From Metopolophium dirhodum (lineage: Eukaryota > Arthropoda > Insecta > Hemiptera > Aphididae): DNA of 64,000 nt. The translations under genes and the position numbers were made by a program. Shown here piece by piece: positions 36,400-49,326 of the stretch. The notes beneath the pieces were generated by a model. The model was not told the DNA's origin, searched no databases, and saw nothing but the letters and a program-made list of their open reading frames with translations. Location of the stretch: contig NC_083561.1 in assembly GCF_019925205.1 (NCBI RefSeq), forward strand, positions 13,143,217 through 13,207,216. The letters are read 5' to 3'. Within the stretch, counting starts at the first letter, position 1. The number at the start of each line of letters is the position of its first letter.

Positions 36400-37394
36400 T
36401 ATATAATTAATAAAAAAACTTTCGCCTTTAGTCCGTCTCGTCAATCACGAAAAGATTTTACTGAGTCAAGGCCGTAGTCGTCTAAACTCATGCCTTCAGT
36501 CATTGCCACCGCCGTTGTCGTCGTCTTCACGCGAATGCGACCGCGTAATAATATTATAATACACATAATAATAATAGTGAAAATATAATAGTAATTATAA
36601 CTATGAATTATTACACGATTTTTTTCTCACGCCAAAAACAATGTATACGAGTGTACGTGTGTGTGTGTGTGTAAAAATCTCCTCTTGATTCGTATATAAT
36701 AATATAATATTATCGTGAATTATTAGGTCACACATTGTAATTTAATTCGTTTGATAGATTGGCTTACTCAGTAGACTTGAGATACATAATGTTAAAGACT
36801 TTTGTGCATGTTATTCGTGTTGGCAAACGTCTTCACGTAATAATGATATAAGAATATGCCACCACCGTGAAGATCGTGTCGACCGTTACATTTGATTTGG
36901 ACACAAAAGATAATCACGAAAAAATAAAAATCACAATATTATTATTTCAATCCTACCGGTTTTGTATACGTTTCCTGCACAGTGCGTATTACTCATCGAA
37001 ATCCTGTTCTGATACGTTCCATCATCACACTATCACATATCATTGATAGTTTGTAGATTTCTTTATACGAATATAATATAATATATTGGTATATATACGC
37101 ATTAATATTATGGCTGTAGCAGACGGCCGCCGATTCAAATCAGCTTTTTTTCGTTAATCTCCTGTAATTTTGTTTTTACACGAGGTACCTCGACGGCGAG
37201 TCCTGTTGAATGATTTCCCCGATTTCTATATAGCTCCAATTCCCGGTTGTCGATCCCGAGTAATCCCGTATAATATTATAATACAAGAAACGCGTTACGC
37301 AAGGAATCATGTATAGTGTCGCCGTGTCGGAGTACGCGCATACCGGAATTGCAGACGTCTTCTTCAGCGCGACATGCATATCCGTGTCGGTCTG

Positions 37395-37459
<65 letters not shown>

Positions 37460-38470
37460 GTGACTCTCAAATGCGTGGAGAACAATTTTTTTTACAAATC
37501 CGGTTTTAGAGGATTTCACCTGGCAAACTACGGCAAAGAAGACCGTTCCAGCTGAATTATGTCACCACCTCGTGCATAATAACAATATTATAACAATTGT
37601 ATACGTGCGACACGTCACCGATTTCCAAACGCTTTTCGGGAACTGTATCGCACACGATGACGGCGTGTTATACTGTTATAGGTGAATCATTGGACAGAGT
37701 GCTCTGGTTTTACACTCTTACCCACACGATTACTGGTTGCCGACCGACATGGTAATGATTGGGAATTGTGAAATTAATTTTTCGAAAAAAATCTAACACA
37801 ATATTAAATTGTGCAATGTGCTCACCGTTTAACACATATACGTCGTTTAGAGGTCTTCGAATGAGAATAAACGTCAGATGAATTATGAATCATTTTCCAT
37901 TGATGTCACGCCACACGCATTATATTTTGTGAACAAGAACTTTGAACTGCAGTGCGTACTGTGCGCAATGCGCTTTAGAGAACGCGAATGAAGGTCAGTG
38001 TGACCGTATAGGTACTGCAGTCTGCAGACGACACTGACGAGTGACGACGGAGACGCTACAGCGCTGTAATTACCAGGTATCTATCGGTATCCAAAAAGCA
38101 ATAAACGATTATCAGACGCACGAGTTATTAGCGAGATCGTGCATTGAAACCATAAACCCCGATATCACTTATGTGTGTGTGACCCCACTGCTAACCAATA
38201 TGATACGATGCAAGTCAGTCAATAAGATGTAGTGAGTGAGGATTTTACGTGGGTCCAAGACCATGAACGCGTTCGGAAGCGACTAGGAATCATGAAATCA
38301 TATATTATAGTCATAATATTACTATACACGCAGTATACGCACTGATGGTAGCTGGGCGCTTGGGGCGATTGCGCAAAATTACAGTTAAAATTGAATACCG
38401 AAATAACTCAAATACGCAGTCCGCTTCCCCTACCATCCCAAATACGAAGGCGTCCAATCCATATACCATA
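36400..38470. promoter_or_regulatory. CpG-enriched region, candidate promoter
   Basis: Base composition is less AT-rich than its neighbours, with clustered CpG, but no gene is supported. It contains the TG microsatellite at 37396-37458. It may be a promoter or 5' region for the minus-strand Spaetzle-like gene or for an unannotated transcript. Confidence 0.25.
37396..37458. repeat. TG microsatellite, about 31 units
   Basis: Uninterrupted TG/GT run of 63 bases. Three overlapping open frames across it (poly-Cys/Val or poly-Thr/His) are artefacts. Confidence 0.95.
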
Positions 38471-39090
38471 TACACAAATATTATGATGAATAAATTAATA
38501 TATATATATATGATATAATATAGTAGGTAACCTAGCTACTACCCACTTAACCGCAATTAAGTCACTATTTAGAATCATATTTTATAATTTCATATTTATA
38601 CAGTATGTCAGTTGTCAGTATACAACATTGTATTCTCTAGTTGTATTTAAATTAGGTATACGTTTAATGTCTAAATTGTGTATACGTATTTTATAGAATG
38701 TTCAATAGATTGAGAATTTGATACAGTGTTTCTCATAAGTTTTCTTACTTTTTATACAAATTAAAAATGTTTAAAATATATAGATAAGTTAGCATAATAT
38801 TATTTTAAATTTAATTAAAAAATAACAAATTGTCATCAATTTATTTTAATTATTTTCTTGTAATTCAAAAAAATAAATAAACAAAACAACAAAACACAGC
38901 GACCTGAAACTTTTTATCATTTCGTATAATAGAATTGTCGAAATATTTAGACCAATTTTATGCTATTTAGGTATACCAGGAACCCATTTACACCATTCTA
39001 CGCGTCAGTTTCAACTTCTAAGTTACATGCAATATTTTTAGCAAAAAAAAGAAAATAACAACAATAAAAATTAATCCCGATACTTACATT

Positions 39091-39886
39091 GGGCGTCGGT
39101 CATAACCGCACACTTTCAAAAAAAGGTCGTCGTTCAAAACCGCACTTTTTTATACCTTAACCCCGCATTTATCCCAAATCAAACCTTTCAATGCCACGCA
39201 TATTGATATATATCAATAACGTATACATTTATCTAAAATTACATTATCGTTTAGTACCGCACACCAGTTAATCATATTTAATCAAGATCGCAAAATCATA
39301 AAAATAAAAATTTTCGGGATTATACGCAGATTGCTATAACTACACGTTTATCATTTCATCAGATAAGATACGATTATAATTTTAAGTAACAACATTAAGT
39401 GTGATCGCGTCTCCTTTCGACTTCACGTACCTACATTTATAGTCTTACAACAATAATTTAACATCGAATTCGTATAATGGATGACGTAATACAAGCTAGT
39501 GTAAACAAATATTAAAAGCGCGCAATCAATAATTTACCGAAAAAATACATATCGACTTTTTCGTACAAATAAAAATTCCGGGGACTTAGTTTGGCGTTGC
39601 AATAATAAGTTATGTAGTGTTATGCCGTTATGGTGACAACAAATTCAACTGTAAATGTATTCATTAAACAGAATAAATGTGAACATGACCACGAAAAACT
39701 TTAAATTAATTCAGAATTAAAAGAAATTATTTTAAATTAATACTAAATTATTTTTTTAATAACAATAAAATATATTTATTTTTTACTGTCAATCAAATGT
39801 GTTGCTTTGAACAATCAACCTTTCGAATTTCCCTTTTTAACAATATAATAAATGTGTGCGGTATTGAGCGGTAAGCATGACCGCCG
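39091..39886. mobile_element. hAT-like non-autonomous element with 8-bp target duplication
   Basis: CTTACATT occurs immediately left (39083-39090) and right (39087-39094 as written, i.e. 39887-39894) of the element. The ends, GGGCGTCGGTCAT plus AACCGCACAC on the left and GTGTGCGGT through GACCGCCG on the right, are inverted relatives, and ACCGCAC recurs as a subterminal motif. There is no transposase frame. An 8-bp duplication suggests hAT-type insertion. Confidence 0.65.
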
Positions 39887-40559
39887 CTTACATTTGTTTT
39901 CTTCGCTCAGAATCGATTTATCATTGAATTCAAATATAACCTAACCATTACTCAATAATGAGGTAGTTAGGTACATTCGAAATAAGTAATAACTATATAC
40001 TTATGGTGGAGTGAGTTCCTCAGATATTATTACTAAAAAATTGTCAAAGTACACTCAACACTTAATTTACAGCAGAGTGATTACGCAATTAACCCTTTTA
40101 TTGCTTTGTATTAATTCAAATGCTATAACTTATAACGGTTTTAATTATTCATAAAATATTTATTAGGTTTTGTTTAAGAATTCACGTTTTCTTAATATTT
40201 TATTTTTGTTTTTCCCTGTAATTTTGAAAAGTAGATGAAAATATTCCAGAAACCACCCTTTAAGTTTAAAATCGAAGTATTTTTACTGCTCCAAAACGTG
40301 ATGACAAAACAGAAAATGAACACACACCATAGTAAAATCAATACTCTGATCGCCCAGTTCAGAATATAAAATAATTCTCATTTAACAATTATGGGATTAC
40401 CGTTATATTATAATTTATAATCTCAAATATTATTTTACCGAGCAATTATTGTGGTAAATTCTAAAATAATTTAGTAAAAATTTTGTTTTTTTAAAAATTA
40501 TTTTATCGTCCCATGTATAATCTTATAAAAAAAGATTGAATGTTAAAATATAATAAATA

Positions 40560-40800
40560 TACAGTGTGTCTGCGAAAACAGGATACACTCCTATATTATT
40601 AAATTACCCATAATACTCAGTACCCTATGTATATTTTTGAAATATATATTTGCGAGAAATGAAACTAGGAAAATATTGGATCATTTATCTTCCACTGCAG
40701 ATATAATTCTAAAATATGTACATACGATATAGTATATAGAGTACCTACTGAGTAATGTAACTGAGTTATGGAGTTACCCAGTTTTCTAGGACACACGGTA
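40560..40800. mobile_element. mariner/Tc1-type MITE, about 240 bp
   Basis: Left end TACAGTGTGTCTGCGAAAAC and right end GTTTTCTAGGACACACGGTA are imperfect inverted repeats bounded by TA. The TA boundary and the CAGTGTGT start fit a Tc1/mariner-type target, but the family is inferred. Confidence 0.55.
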
Positions 40801-41718
40801 GTTATATCCGTATATTTTATAAATTTTAAATATTAAATCAACTTTTATAAACATTATTATATTTACGTTTTCTATTATATTTTATACACGTATCTTATAT
40901 TTAATAAATTATCAGTTGACTGTCTATGACAATAAATTACAAACCATGAAAATATAAACTGTGATAACAATATTAGGTATAATTCGTGATATTTGAAATT
41001 AAAATATTTACAATTACAGCACATAAACACGAAAATAGAATAATAATTGTATTTTGAATATTTAAATTATCCGAGGCACTGAGCTACTGGTTATTCAACA
41101 TTTTCCATTATAATATGTTAATCATATAATATTAAATTAAGCAACGCATAATATTTTATGAATAATGTCATAGGTAGTATTAGCTAATGATAGTTGGCAT
41201 AAAATCTGTCCTATTCCGTTTCGATAAGTTCCAACATGAGTACTTGTATTTAATAGCTATTATTTAGCTACCAATATATTATACATGTGCACACTGTAAA
41301 TAATGATGTATATTGTATATAATATATTATATGCAAATATAAATTAGTTAACACATTATTATTCCTAGTACCGTATCATTCAAATATTATTTTGTTGCGA
41401 CCTAACAGAATTTACGACCGCCTCATTTATTGTATTTTATTGATCCAAAATTTAAAACAAAACATATTTCAGCCTGTTTTATTATTCATCGTTGCAAAAT
41501 TGCAAAATATTAAAAAAAAAAAAACGTTTTACCCAGATAATTTATGATCTTCAAAACGTTTCATGAGTATTTATTTTTACAATATAAACATACAAAACTA
41601 GAAATAAAATTCATAAATAAAAAAAAAAAAACAATAGTAAATTAAACCAAGCTAGATAGCTTTTTTAAAAAAATATACAAATGTAGGTATTTATAATATA
41701 TGCGTATAATATACTCAC

Positions 41719-41990
41719 GTCTGGTTTTCATTGTTAGTTGAACATGCTAGCAAAATGGAACGCATAAAAATAATATCTGAATTTTCTATAAGACAGCGGA
41801 GTGGGCGCAACGCGAAAACACCTCTAAAGACATCGTATGCATACTAACTCGAAGGCTCCTATAATACACCTTTACAGCAATACCACAGAGACAGACCATT
41901 ATATATTAGGTAATACGTCGGCAAGAGTAGCACGTCCAGCGTATTTGAACTTTCACCTCGTCTCTGCGCCAAAATCTACAAAAATAAATA
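41719..41990 (-). other. candidate 5'UTR first exon of the Spaetzle-like gene
   Basis: This minus-strand block is richer in G and C than its surroundings and ends at a strong donor (CCAGAC then GTGAGT, exon end 41719). It has no long frame. Joined to the acceptor at 30985-30984 it would place the Spaetzle ATG in the context CCAGACATGG, with an in-frame TGA four codons upstream. It would also create a short overlapping uORF. The upstream edge is approximate and the link across a 10.7-kb intron is inference. Confidence 0.35.
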
Positions 41991-44421
41991 CACATTAGCG
42001 TTTTGGTGTCCATATATATATACCTAAGTATGAATTTAGTATTTAGTACTCATATTAAAATTATAAAGATTATTAAGGAATTATCTATACTTTCTACACA
42101 ATAAAATGTTTAATTCTAAATAATATTATACTTGATACCAGCTATTTGTTGTATTAACACAATATTATGTGGTTGGGCACATCCATGTCAGCAATTTTCA
42201 ATCATTCATCCAAATAAAATCTGTTTTTAAAACCGCAACTCTAAAATTGATTTAATACTAAAATTTTATATTAATTACATTTTTAATGCAAAATCATATT
42301 ATTATATACAACTGCGTGCATTTTTTTATTTAACTCAGGAAAAAAACTTCCTTTTACACAGTTTAGATATTTGGGACTGGATTCTTTATTTAATATCTCC
42401 TCCCCCCCTCCACAGACAACCGGAACACTAGGGGGGAAAAGTTTTATATTTTACCGATTAACCTATATTTTCAGGGTCATTAGCTTGGTGCCATTATAAT
42501 ATCAAACCTTTTGAGATTTTCCTATATGCTACCGAATTTTATTAAAATGCATTATGAAGTGTTGGTTTAACGGTGTACAAAGTTAAATAATAGGTATTGG
42601 TACATATTACGATAAACATCCTTGGTATGTACAATACAAATATATTTAGTGACAAAATTAAAAGAAAGTACCATTAATAAATAATAATTCATTTAAAATA
42701 GTTTATATATTAAACTAATTTGTCCAATCCTCATTTCTGGAGACAAGATAAAGTGTTGAATATTTCAACTTCCAGCACTTGTGAATCATGTAAAGCCCTT
42801 CATATATAATATTATGATATTACAGTATTTTAGTGACCTTCTGAATATTTTATGGCTTTATGCAACATGCTAAATACTCTCTATCCTCGAAAAAATATAT
42901 GATTGTGAACTGTGGAGACGTAAAACCAAAAATTACTATCTTATTTACATAGGCTTAAATACATAAAATATAATATACCTATAGGATTTTATATAATACA
43001 TAATTTTAATTTTATATTTTAATTTGTATAAGGTGTATTGTGTATATGCAAGAAAACTACTATTGTTGGGCCATATTGCATAATATTATATCTGTATTAT
43101 TAATAAAATATGTACCTATACAACATAAGACATGAATAAACAAATATACGTGTGAATAATCAAAATATTATAATATTCAGCTTTAGTTATAATACTTTAA
43201 TTAAAGTCTAAAGAACACTACATTATTATTATTTATGATAGTTGGAATATGTTCTATGTCCATAGTTCACACATATAATTTTCTGATTCAAATATTAATA
43301 AAAAATTAAAAAATTATTTCTAATCAATAGGTAATTTTGTTTGCTTTTTTCATTGTTAAAATAGAAATTCATTTCGTAAATAATATGCAAACATTGTGTA
43401 ATGGTACTGTTGAGTATCAGTAGGTTCTATATTTATCTTTTGAAACCTAATTTAATAAGATATTATATTTGTTTAGTTTAGAGTTATTAAAACACTTGAA
43501 CCATGGTCGAATGTATAAATTAAGTTTGCTTTGTAAATTTGTTTACACTTTTTTACACTTTTTTGAAAGAAAAAAATCTATGTTCATTAACCTAAGGACA
43601 TTGGCTTACTAGTTCTATATTATAGTAATAATATGTATAACAAATATTATTATTGTTACAATAAGTAGATAATAGTATAATACCATAGTCGATAATCATG
43701 ATCAGTGTAACGGTGTAAATAGCCAAGAGGTCTGTGGTTACAGATTAAATACAAATTAACAAAAAAATAACTTAGATCAATAGATTATGGTATTTTTCGT
43801 CGACATTTAAACTTGAAATAATAATAAAAAAAATTATGCTTATGTATTTTTAAGACTTAGGTTTCTGGAAGAACAATTTATAAAGAAGCTTGATCTATCA
43901 CATTTTCAAACCTTAAGTAATTTGAAGTTATAGCTAAGGACTTAGCTATGACAATTGAAAAATGAATACATTTTTCACAACTTACAAAATAATTCTCAAA
44001 ATTCATTATTTTTATTAAAATGTTAACTTAAAACGCTAATAAAAATTAATATAGCTTTACGCTAAACATTACATTTGATTCCAACAATTCATAAGCACTT
44101 ATGAGTTCTTCACAAGTTATGAGGTCAGAGGTATAATTCAGGCCTTAGATGTTAAAATTAAAAATTATTTACATTTTGTATTACAAACTTATTTTTAAAT
44201 TTTCCTAAATTTTATCAATTTTATCAATTACATTATAATTTCAAACAATTAAAAAATTGTATCATATTTTATAACTTTTTGTCCAAGGTCATAAAAAAAA
44301 ATTGGGTAAACGGGTGTCGCTCTGTTCACTGATGTATAGTAGATTACAAATGGGTAACTGTAATGGATGATATTAAATTTGAGTTTAATGATATACCTAA
44401 ATTCTTTGTATACGAAAAACG

Positions 44422-45386
44422 ATTCTGAGCGGAAACGGTTTGTCAGCCTATAGGATATTTTATATTATACTTCTATTGTTTTTATTAATACGGTAGATAG
44501 TAAGTTGAATATTATCATATTTGTATATAAATATTTATATTATATTTGTTTCAACTTTCAATTACCCACGAATAAGATTTTTAAATTACAAGAAATAAAC
44601 TAAAATCGTTATTTTTGGTTATTTAATATGTAATTTTGTCTAAATTTAAACTTAAAATAACTAAAAAAAACTGTGTTTATATATTTTTTTGATTTTTTGG
44701 TAACAGAATCAACTACTTACATGGAACCTTGTTTTAAATTTTTAATCCTTAGCTATAAAATTTGAAAATTTTATAATTGTTGTTAAAATTTTAACTTTAA
44801 ATGCTTATAAAAAAATCATGCCCTTGTATGTATAATATATTTCAACTGCTATTGTAACAATATATCAGGAACCTTGTATTAAATTTTCCAGCTTTTTGAC
44901 CCCAAAATATAGTAAAATATTGTATAGTCATTTATTGAAATAAACTAAAAATATTGGAAACTGAAAATTCGGTAAACAGCTCAAAACAAGTCAAAATATT
45001 TTGAAAATGTTATGGTGTATAAAAAATGCTAATATTCAGTACATTCAGTACAAATTTCAAGTATCTACGGTAATTTTTTTTAGAGTTACACCAAAAACTA
45101 AAATCGATTTGTCAAAACCCGATTTTGCATAGAAATTCCCGTTTTTTCTTATTTTTTTTTCATTTTACCCGGTTCTTTTTAAATACTGGGAATTTTAATT
45201 TTAATCTCTCGAATGCATCAACTAGATTCACTTTCCCATCAAACAAGATACTGTCATACTGAAGTTGAAAATCGAAGCATTATTTCGACTACTAAATACT
45301 TATCAATTATCATGTACACAGATACAAATAATAAAAAAATAAACACATTATTGTAAAATCAATAGATTTATCAGTCCGCTCAGAAT
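44422..45386. mobile_element. repeat element with 12-bp inverted ends
   Basis: ATTCTGAGCGGA at 44422-44433 is perfectly inverted as TCCGCTCAGAAT at 45375-45386. The right end resembles 40335-40375, so the family is dispersed. The interior is AT-rich with no coding frame. Confidence 0.5.
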
Positions 45387-45660
45387 CTAAAATATTATCT
45401 ACAATAATTATCAAATACCTAAATATCTCAAAAACAGCCAAAAATGATTATTCCCCTCCCTTCATATCTACTAAATACAAACTACATACTGTTTTCTATT
45501 ACATACAACCCTCAATAATTTAGATTAAAGATTTTTTTTAAGATAAAAAATTTCTTTAGATATAAAAAAAAATCATTATAAAACCAAAACGTTCAGTGTT
45601 TCCTCAGAATTTAAAATGTATTATTCTTGTTGTGGTTCCTACTGGTGTCAATATCACTGA

Positions 45661-46024
45661 CGTTTCTGTATATGTATTTGCCTACTTTCACGGGGTAAAG
45701 ATTTGTAGAGTAGAATTTGGATCATTTGGAACTAAAAAATTTAAAAAAAATTATGCCAGTAGCTTGATTATTATAATACTATATAACAAATGGTTATACT
45801 GTAATTTCTAAATCTAGTAAATGGGTACTGAATTACTTCATACGTTTCTGTATTTATATTTGCCTACTTTCACGGGGTAAAGATTTGTAGAATAGAATTT
45901 GGATCATTTGGAACTAAAAAATTTAAAAAAAACTATGCCAGTAGCTTGATTATTATAATACTATATAACAAATGGTTATACTGTAATTTCTAAATCTAGT
46001 AAATGGATACTGAATTACTTCATA
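45661..46024 (+). repeat. tandem duplication, two 182-bp copies
   Basis: 45661-45842 is repeated at 45843-46024 with a handful of substitutions, for example GAGTAGAATTTGG against GAATAGAATTTGG. The sharp boundaries and high identity indicate a recent event. A 71-codon open frame at 45596-45811 crosses the first copy and is not considered a gene. Confidence 0.9.
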
Positions 46025-46179
46025 ATACTGTATTCTGTATCACTGTGATCATAACAATAACTTAAGTTTATAACTTATAACTTATTATAACATGAATAGA
46101 TATAGAGTATATAAATAAATATAATAGCACTAGATATAATTAACTGTGAAAAATAGATGAAATATAGATATGGATACAA

Positions 46180-46375
46180 CCCATAGAGTAATTATTACTC
46201 TATAATAAATAGAGTATCTATATTACTCTATAATAAAGATCTTTATTATCTATGGATACAATAAATTTCAATCACGGACTAAGATATATCTTGTCCGTGA
46301 TTTCAACAATTCTTTGGAATAAACGTATTATTATTTATTTATCATGACAAATTCTAATTTGTCATGTTATCTATA
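46180..46375. repeat. cluster of adjacent palindromes
   Basis: In under 200 bp there are AGAGTAATTATTACTCT, ATAATAAAGATCTTTATTAT, an inverted pair ATCACGGAC.AAGATAT and ATATCTTGTCCGTGAT, and CATGACAAAT with ATTTGTCATG around a 4-base gap. They lie about 370-560 bp upstream of the TMEM242 start codon. Confidence 0.7.
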
Positions 46376-46739
46376 TTGTCAATTTGTATTTTGTATTCAC
46401 TGTATTCACTGTATTATTCATCGACCAAATTGATAAGATAAAAATAATAAAGTATTATCATTATTTTTATTTTATACCACGGCTAAAGATAGTGTTGTAT
46501 ACTATGGTCCACAATTAATTAAGATATATCACTCACTGTGCCACTGTGGTGCTATGGTCTATGAATCATGATAATAACTTGTTTAAAAATGCCGGTTTTA
46601 GCTAATGCCTAAATAATAGTCTATGGACTATGAATGATTTGTGCTTTTAAGTATTTGGTTTTAGGTTTTTGAATTATTTCTATTATGTTATTTTGATTTT
46701 TCACTCGTTTTTTTTATTAAATAGTAGATACGCTTTTTA

Positions 46740-49282
46740 ATGGTTGATATAAGTAAAGAAGAAAATGAGAAAACTAAATTACCGAATGTCGCAAAAACAT
46801 CAAGTGATACCATAGGTATTATTATTATTTAATTACATTAATTATAATTATTTAATTACCTTATTTAAACTATTTTGATTACCATGAACATAATATTATG
46901 TCAATTTTAGCATCAGCTGCGTTTTTAACATGTATTGCGGCTGGTGCGGGTATATTCGCATTTGCGTCAACTCTGGCATCAGCTAGAAAAACAGATCCCA
47001 CCATGTTTTCCAAAGGACAAGCTCCTTCGTTACCCACTACTGAATCCGGTGTACAGTTGGCCATTAGAGCACTAAAATGGGGAACATTTTACGCTGTTGG
47101 CGGCTGTGGACTGTTTTTTTATGGTGTTTGGAAAATGAGCGGTGCTAACGATGCAAGTATCTTTTTTAATACAACTATTATAGTTAAGCAAATGTTTCAT
47201 TATATATATTATATAGAAATTAAAATGAAACATATACTGTATCACTTTATATAGGATAACAATACAATTAAGATAACTAAGTTTATTCTTAATGTATGTT
47301 CTGCACCATCAATGCTTTACTCTTTTCATTCAATTTTCAATATCCGCAGAAACTCAACCGTTTTTCCACGGAGCTTATATTAATATTTTTAAAACAAAAG
47401 TATACAATTTTTCCTAAATTTTATGTGGCTAAAAGTTCAGACATGAGCTTTTCCTATTCAATTTTTAATAATTTCATATTTCTTCAGTGCTGCACAAAAA
47501 AGAGAGCCATCAATCTGAACACTAATGATTGATTCAGATTGAAAAATTATCAATAGGTACACACTTAAAAACACTGCTAATATTTGTAAATATCTGATAA
47601 AAAAAAATATAATTATCTATCATTAACATAGACGTGCGTAGACTCTTGGTTCTGGGGTTGATCATTAAAAGGTAGGGCCCACATAAATTTTGAAAGCCAT
47701 TAGATACAGTCATTTTTTCATAACAATCCTTACTGTGAAAATTGATCAAAAACTCTCTAAATAAAAAGAAGTATATGTATAAATACATTTATTAAGTTAC
47801 CTATGTAAAAAACAATATAAAAATGAACTATACAACTTATTTATTGGTAACAGTGTTTTGAGAAATAATTCAAATTTTTAGTTAACAATTCAAATAGTCA
47901 GTTCTTTTTTGATAGATACATAAAGTTTTTGTTATTTTGGAACATTGGCAATTTTCATAAACGCTAACTCATCATTAGCTTTGCGTTTTTGATGTTTGGT
48001 TTTTATATTTTTAGAACCCATTTTAAGTAAAGCTTCAAAAATTTGTAAAAAATTACTTTAGGTAATACAATGGAACCTTGGTATTTCAAATTCTCAAGGA
48101 ACAAAACTCATTCATATTGTATATTTTCAAAGATTAAATGTAAATTCAAAACTTTTCTAACTAACTTTTTTAAACTAACTAATCCTTCAAGGCATTGTCT
48201 GTGACAAATTAAATGCCTGTGGATTTATCCCTTTACTTTTTAAATGAAACTGCACAGATTTTTAACAGTAACTTGGGTTATTTTGACCAAATTTAAAATA
48301 CAGGTCTAAAATTATATCCATCCATAATATCTATTTAATTTTCTGCAACCTATGGGCTATGGCAACCATATACAAACTAAAAATTATTTGTTTTTTTTCA
48401 TAAGCCTCTGTAGCTTCTTTAAAATTCAAAATTTTTTAATTTTGGCTTAGTATTGCTTGCATACATACATTGCAGTATATTAATACATTTATATACTTCT
48501 CAGTTAGTATACAATTTTTTATTTTATTCATGTGAATCACATTATTAGACTGGGAACACACTGTCCGGTTGCTCACAGAATTATAACTTCAGTGGTTGTC
48601 TGGTTGATCAAAATACATCGTTATGTAATAGATTGTCCATACTATTCTAAAATAACCACTGCGGCTGTCATAAACCACAGCATTTTGCGGTCAAACCGGA
48701 CGGTTAATTACCGCTGCGGCCGTAATCAGACAGTGTGTTCACGCACTTAGTATATTATGTATTTATGTATAATATTATCATTATGAAAATGAGTATACCA
48801 TTTTCATAATGATAATATGACCTTTGAATTTAGTGTTGTGTATTAGTAATATTATATTATAAAAAATGATAAATTTAATTATTGAATAATTAATTACCTT
48901 TTTAATATATCTATCTATTAGTATATATGGTTTTTAGATCCATGGGTACTTTTAAATTTACTTATAAAAAAAGACTAACTCAAACTATCAGTAAGAAAGA
49001 ATGTATCCGTGAATTTCAAACAGTTTAAACACCATTATACAAACATAATAATATATGCTATAATATGATTGTATTTTAATTTTACAGATGCACGAATTTA
49101 GATTAAAAATAGGATCAATTCTTCCAAGGCTTACTCCAACTGTTCACAATTCACGTACAGAATTTGAAGGATTGACAGATTTAATGACGTATTTGGCTAC
49201 AGACTATTCAGGACAAACTTCAAAAACTGAAATCACTAATGACTTAAATAATGAGTCAAAAAATGAAATACCCAAAAATTGA
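46740..49282 (+). CDS. TMEM242: TMEM242 homologue, mitochondrial ATP synthase assembly factor, three exons
   Basis: Exons are 46740-46815, 46911-47152 and 49088-49282, totalling 513 nt for 170 residues. Two TAG codons lie in frame just ahead of the ATG. Intron 1 is GT-AG in phase 1. Intron 2 is best read as GC-AG (GAT then GCAAGT), because only that junction keeps exon 3 in frame and preserves the family spacing between VWK and the MHEFR motif (MNDFR in the human protein). Residues about 27-47 and 80-98 are membrane segments. Between them the signature DPxMFSKG and ESGxxLAIRALKWGTxYA matches TMEM242. Human TMEM242 is an inner mitochondrial membrane protein that helps assemble the c-ring of ATP synthase with TMEM70; the same role here is inferred. 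The C-terminal tail after residue 140 is Asn/Glu/Lys-rich and longer than in vertebrates. AATAAA signals follow at 49327-49337. Confidence 0.87.
48554..48740. mobile_element. MITE with inverted GAACACACTGTC ends
   Basis: GAACACACTGTC at 48554-48565 is perfectly inverted at 48729-48740, and the similarity extends a few bases inward with mismatches. The 72-codon open frame across it is not a gene. Confidence 0.6.
48772..48818. repeat. perfect 20-bp inverted repeat with 7-base loop
   Basis: ATATTATCATTATGAAAATG at 48772-48791 pairs with its exact reverse complement at 48799-48818. It could fold into a stable hairpin in the intron RNA. Confidence 0.85.
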
Positions 49283-49326
49283 TAGAAACATTGTAATGTA
49301 TATTACATTTATTAAATAGTTGTTTA

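Larger units (their letters stand above)
30984..41700. other. probable 5' intron of the Spaetzle-like gene, transposon-rich
   Basis: No further coding exon is recognised. It holds the second Helitron-like relic (33290-34045), a GC-richer part (36400-38470) with a long TG repeat, a hAT-like element (39091-39886) and a mariner-type MITE (40560-40800). A 99-codon plus frame at 32758-33057 sits in slightly richer sequence but has no recognisable domain. Confidence 0.4.
41991..46739. other. intergenic repeat-rich region
   Basis: No gene is supported. It contains an inverted-end element (44422-45386), a 182-bp tandem duplication (45661-46024) and a palindrome cluster just upstream of the TMEM242 gene. 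The remainder is AT-rich. Confidence 0.5.
47153..49087 (+). other. TMEM242 intron 2, GC-AG type, with embedded repeats
   Basis: The intron begins GCAAGT, the usual form of GC donors, and ends TTTTACAG. It contains a MITE at 48554-48740, a perfect hairpin at 48772-48818 and a degraded repeat near 47630-47700. If the GT two bases further on were used instead, exon 3 would be read out of frame and stop after a few codons. Confidence 0.7.

Noticed and set aside
37276..37555. overlapping open frames with Cys/Val or Thr/His runs
   Set aside because: They come from the TG microsatellite at 37396-37458.
45596..45811. 71-codon open frame
   Set aside because: It crosses a tandem-duplicated non-coding segment, and its second copy does not keep the same frame start.
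48532..48750. 72-codon open frame
   Set aside because: It spans a MITE inside a TMEM242 intron and has no coding character.
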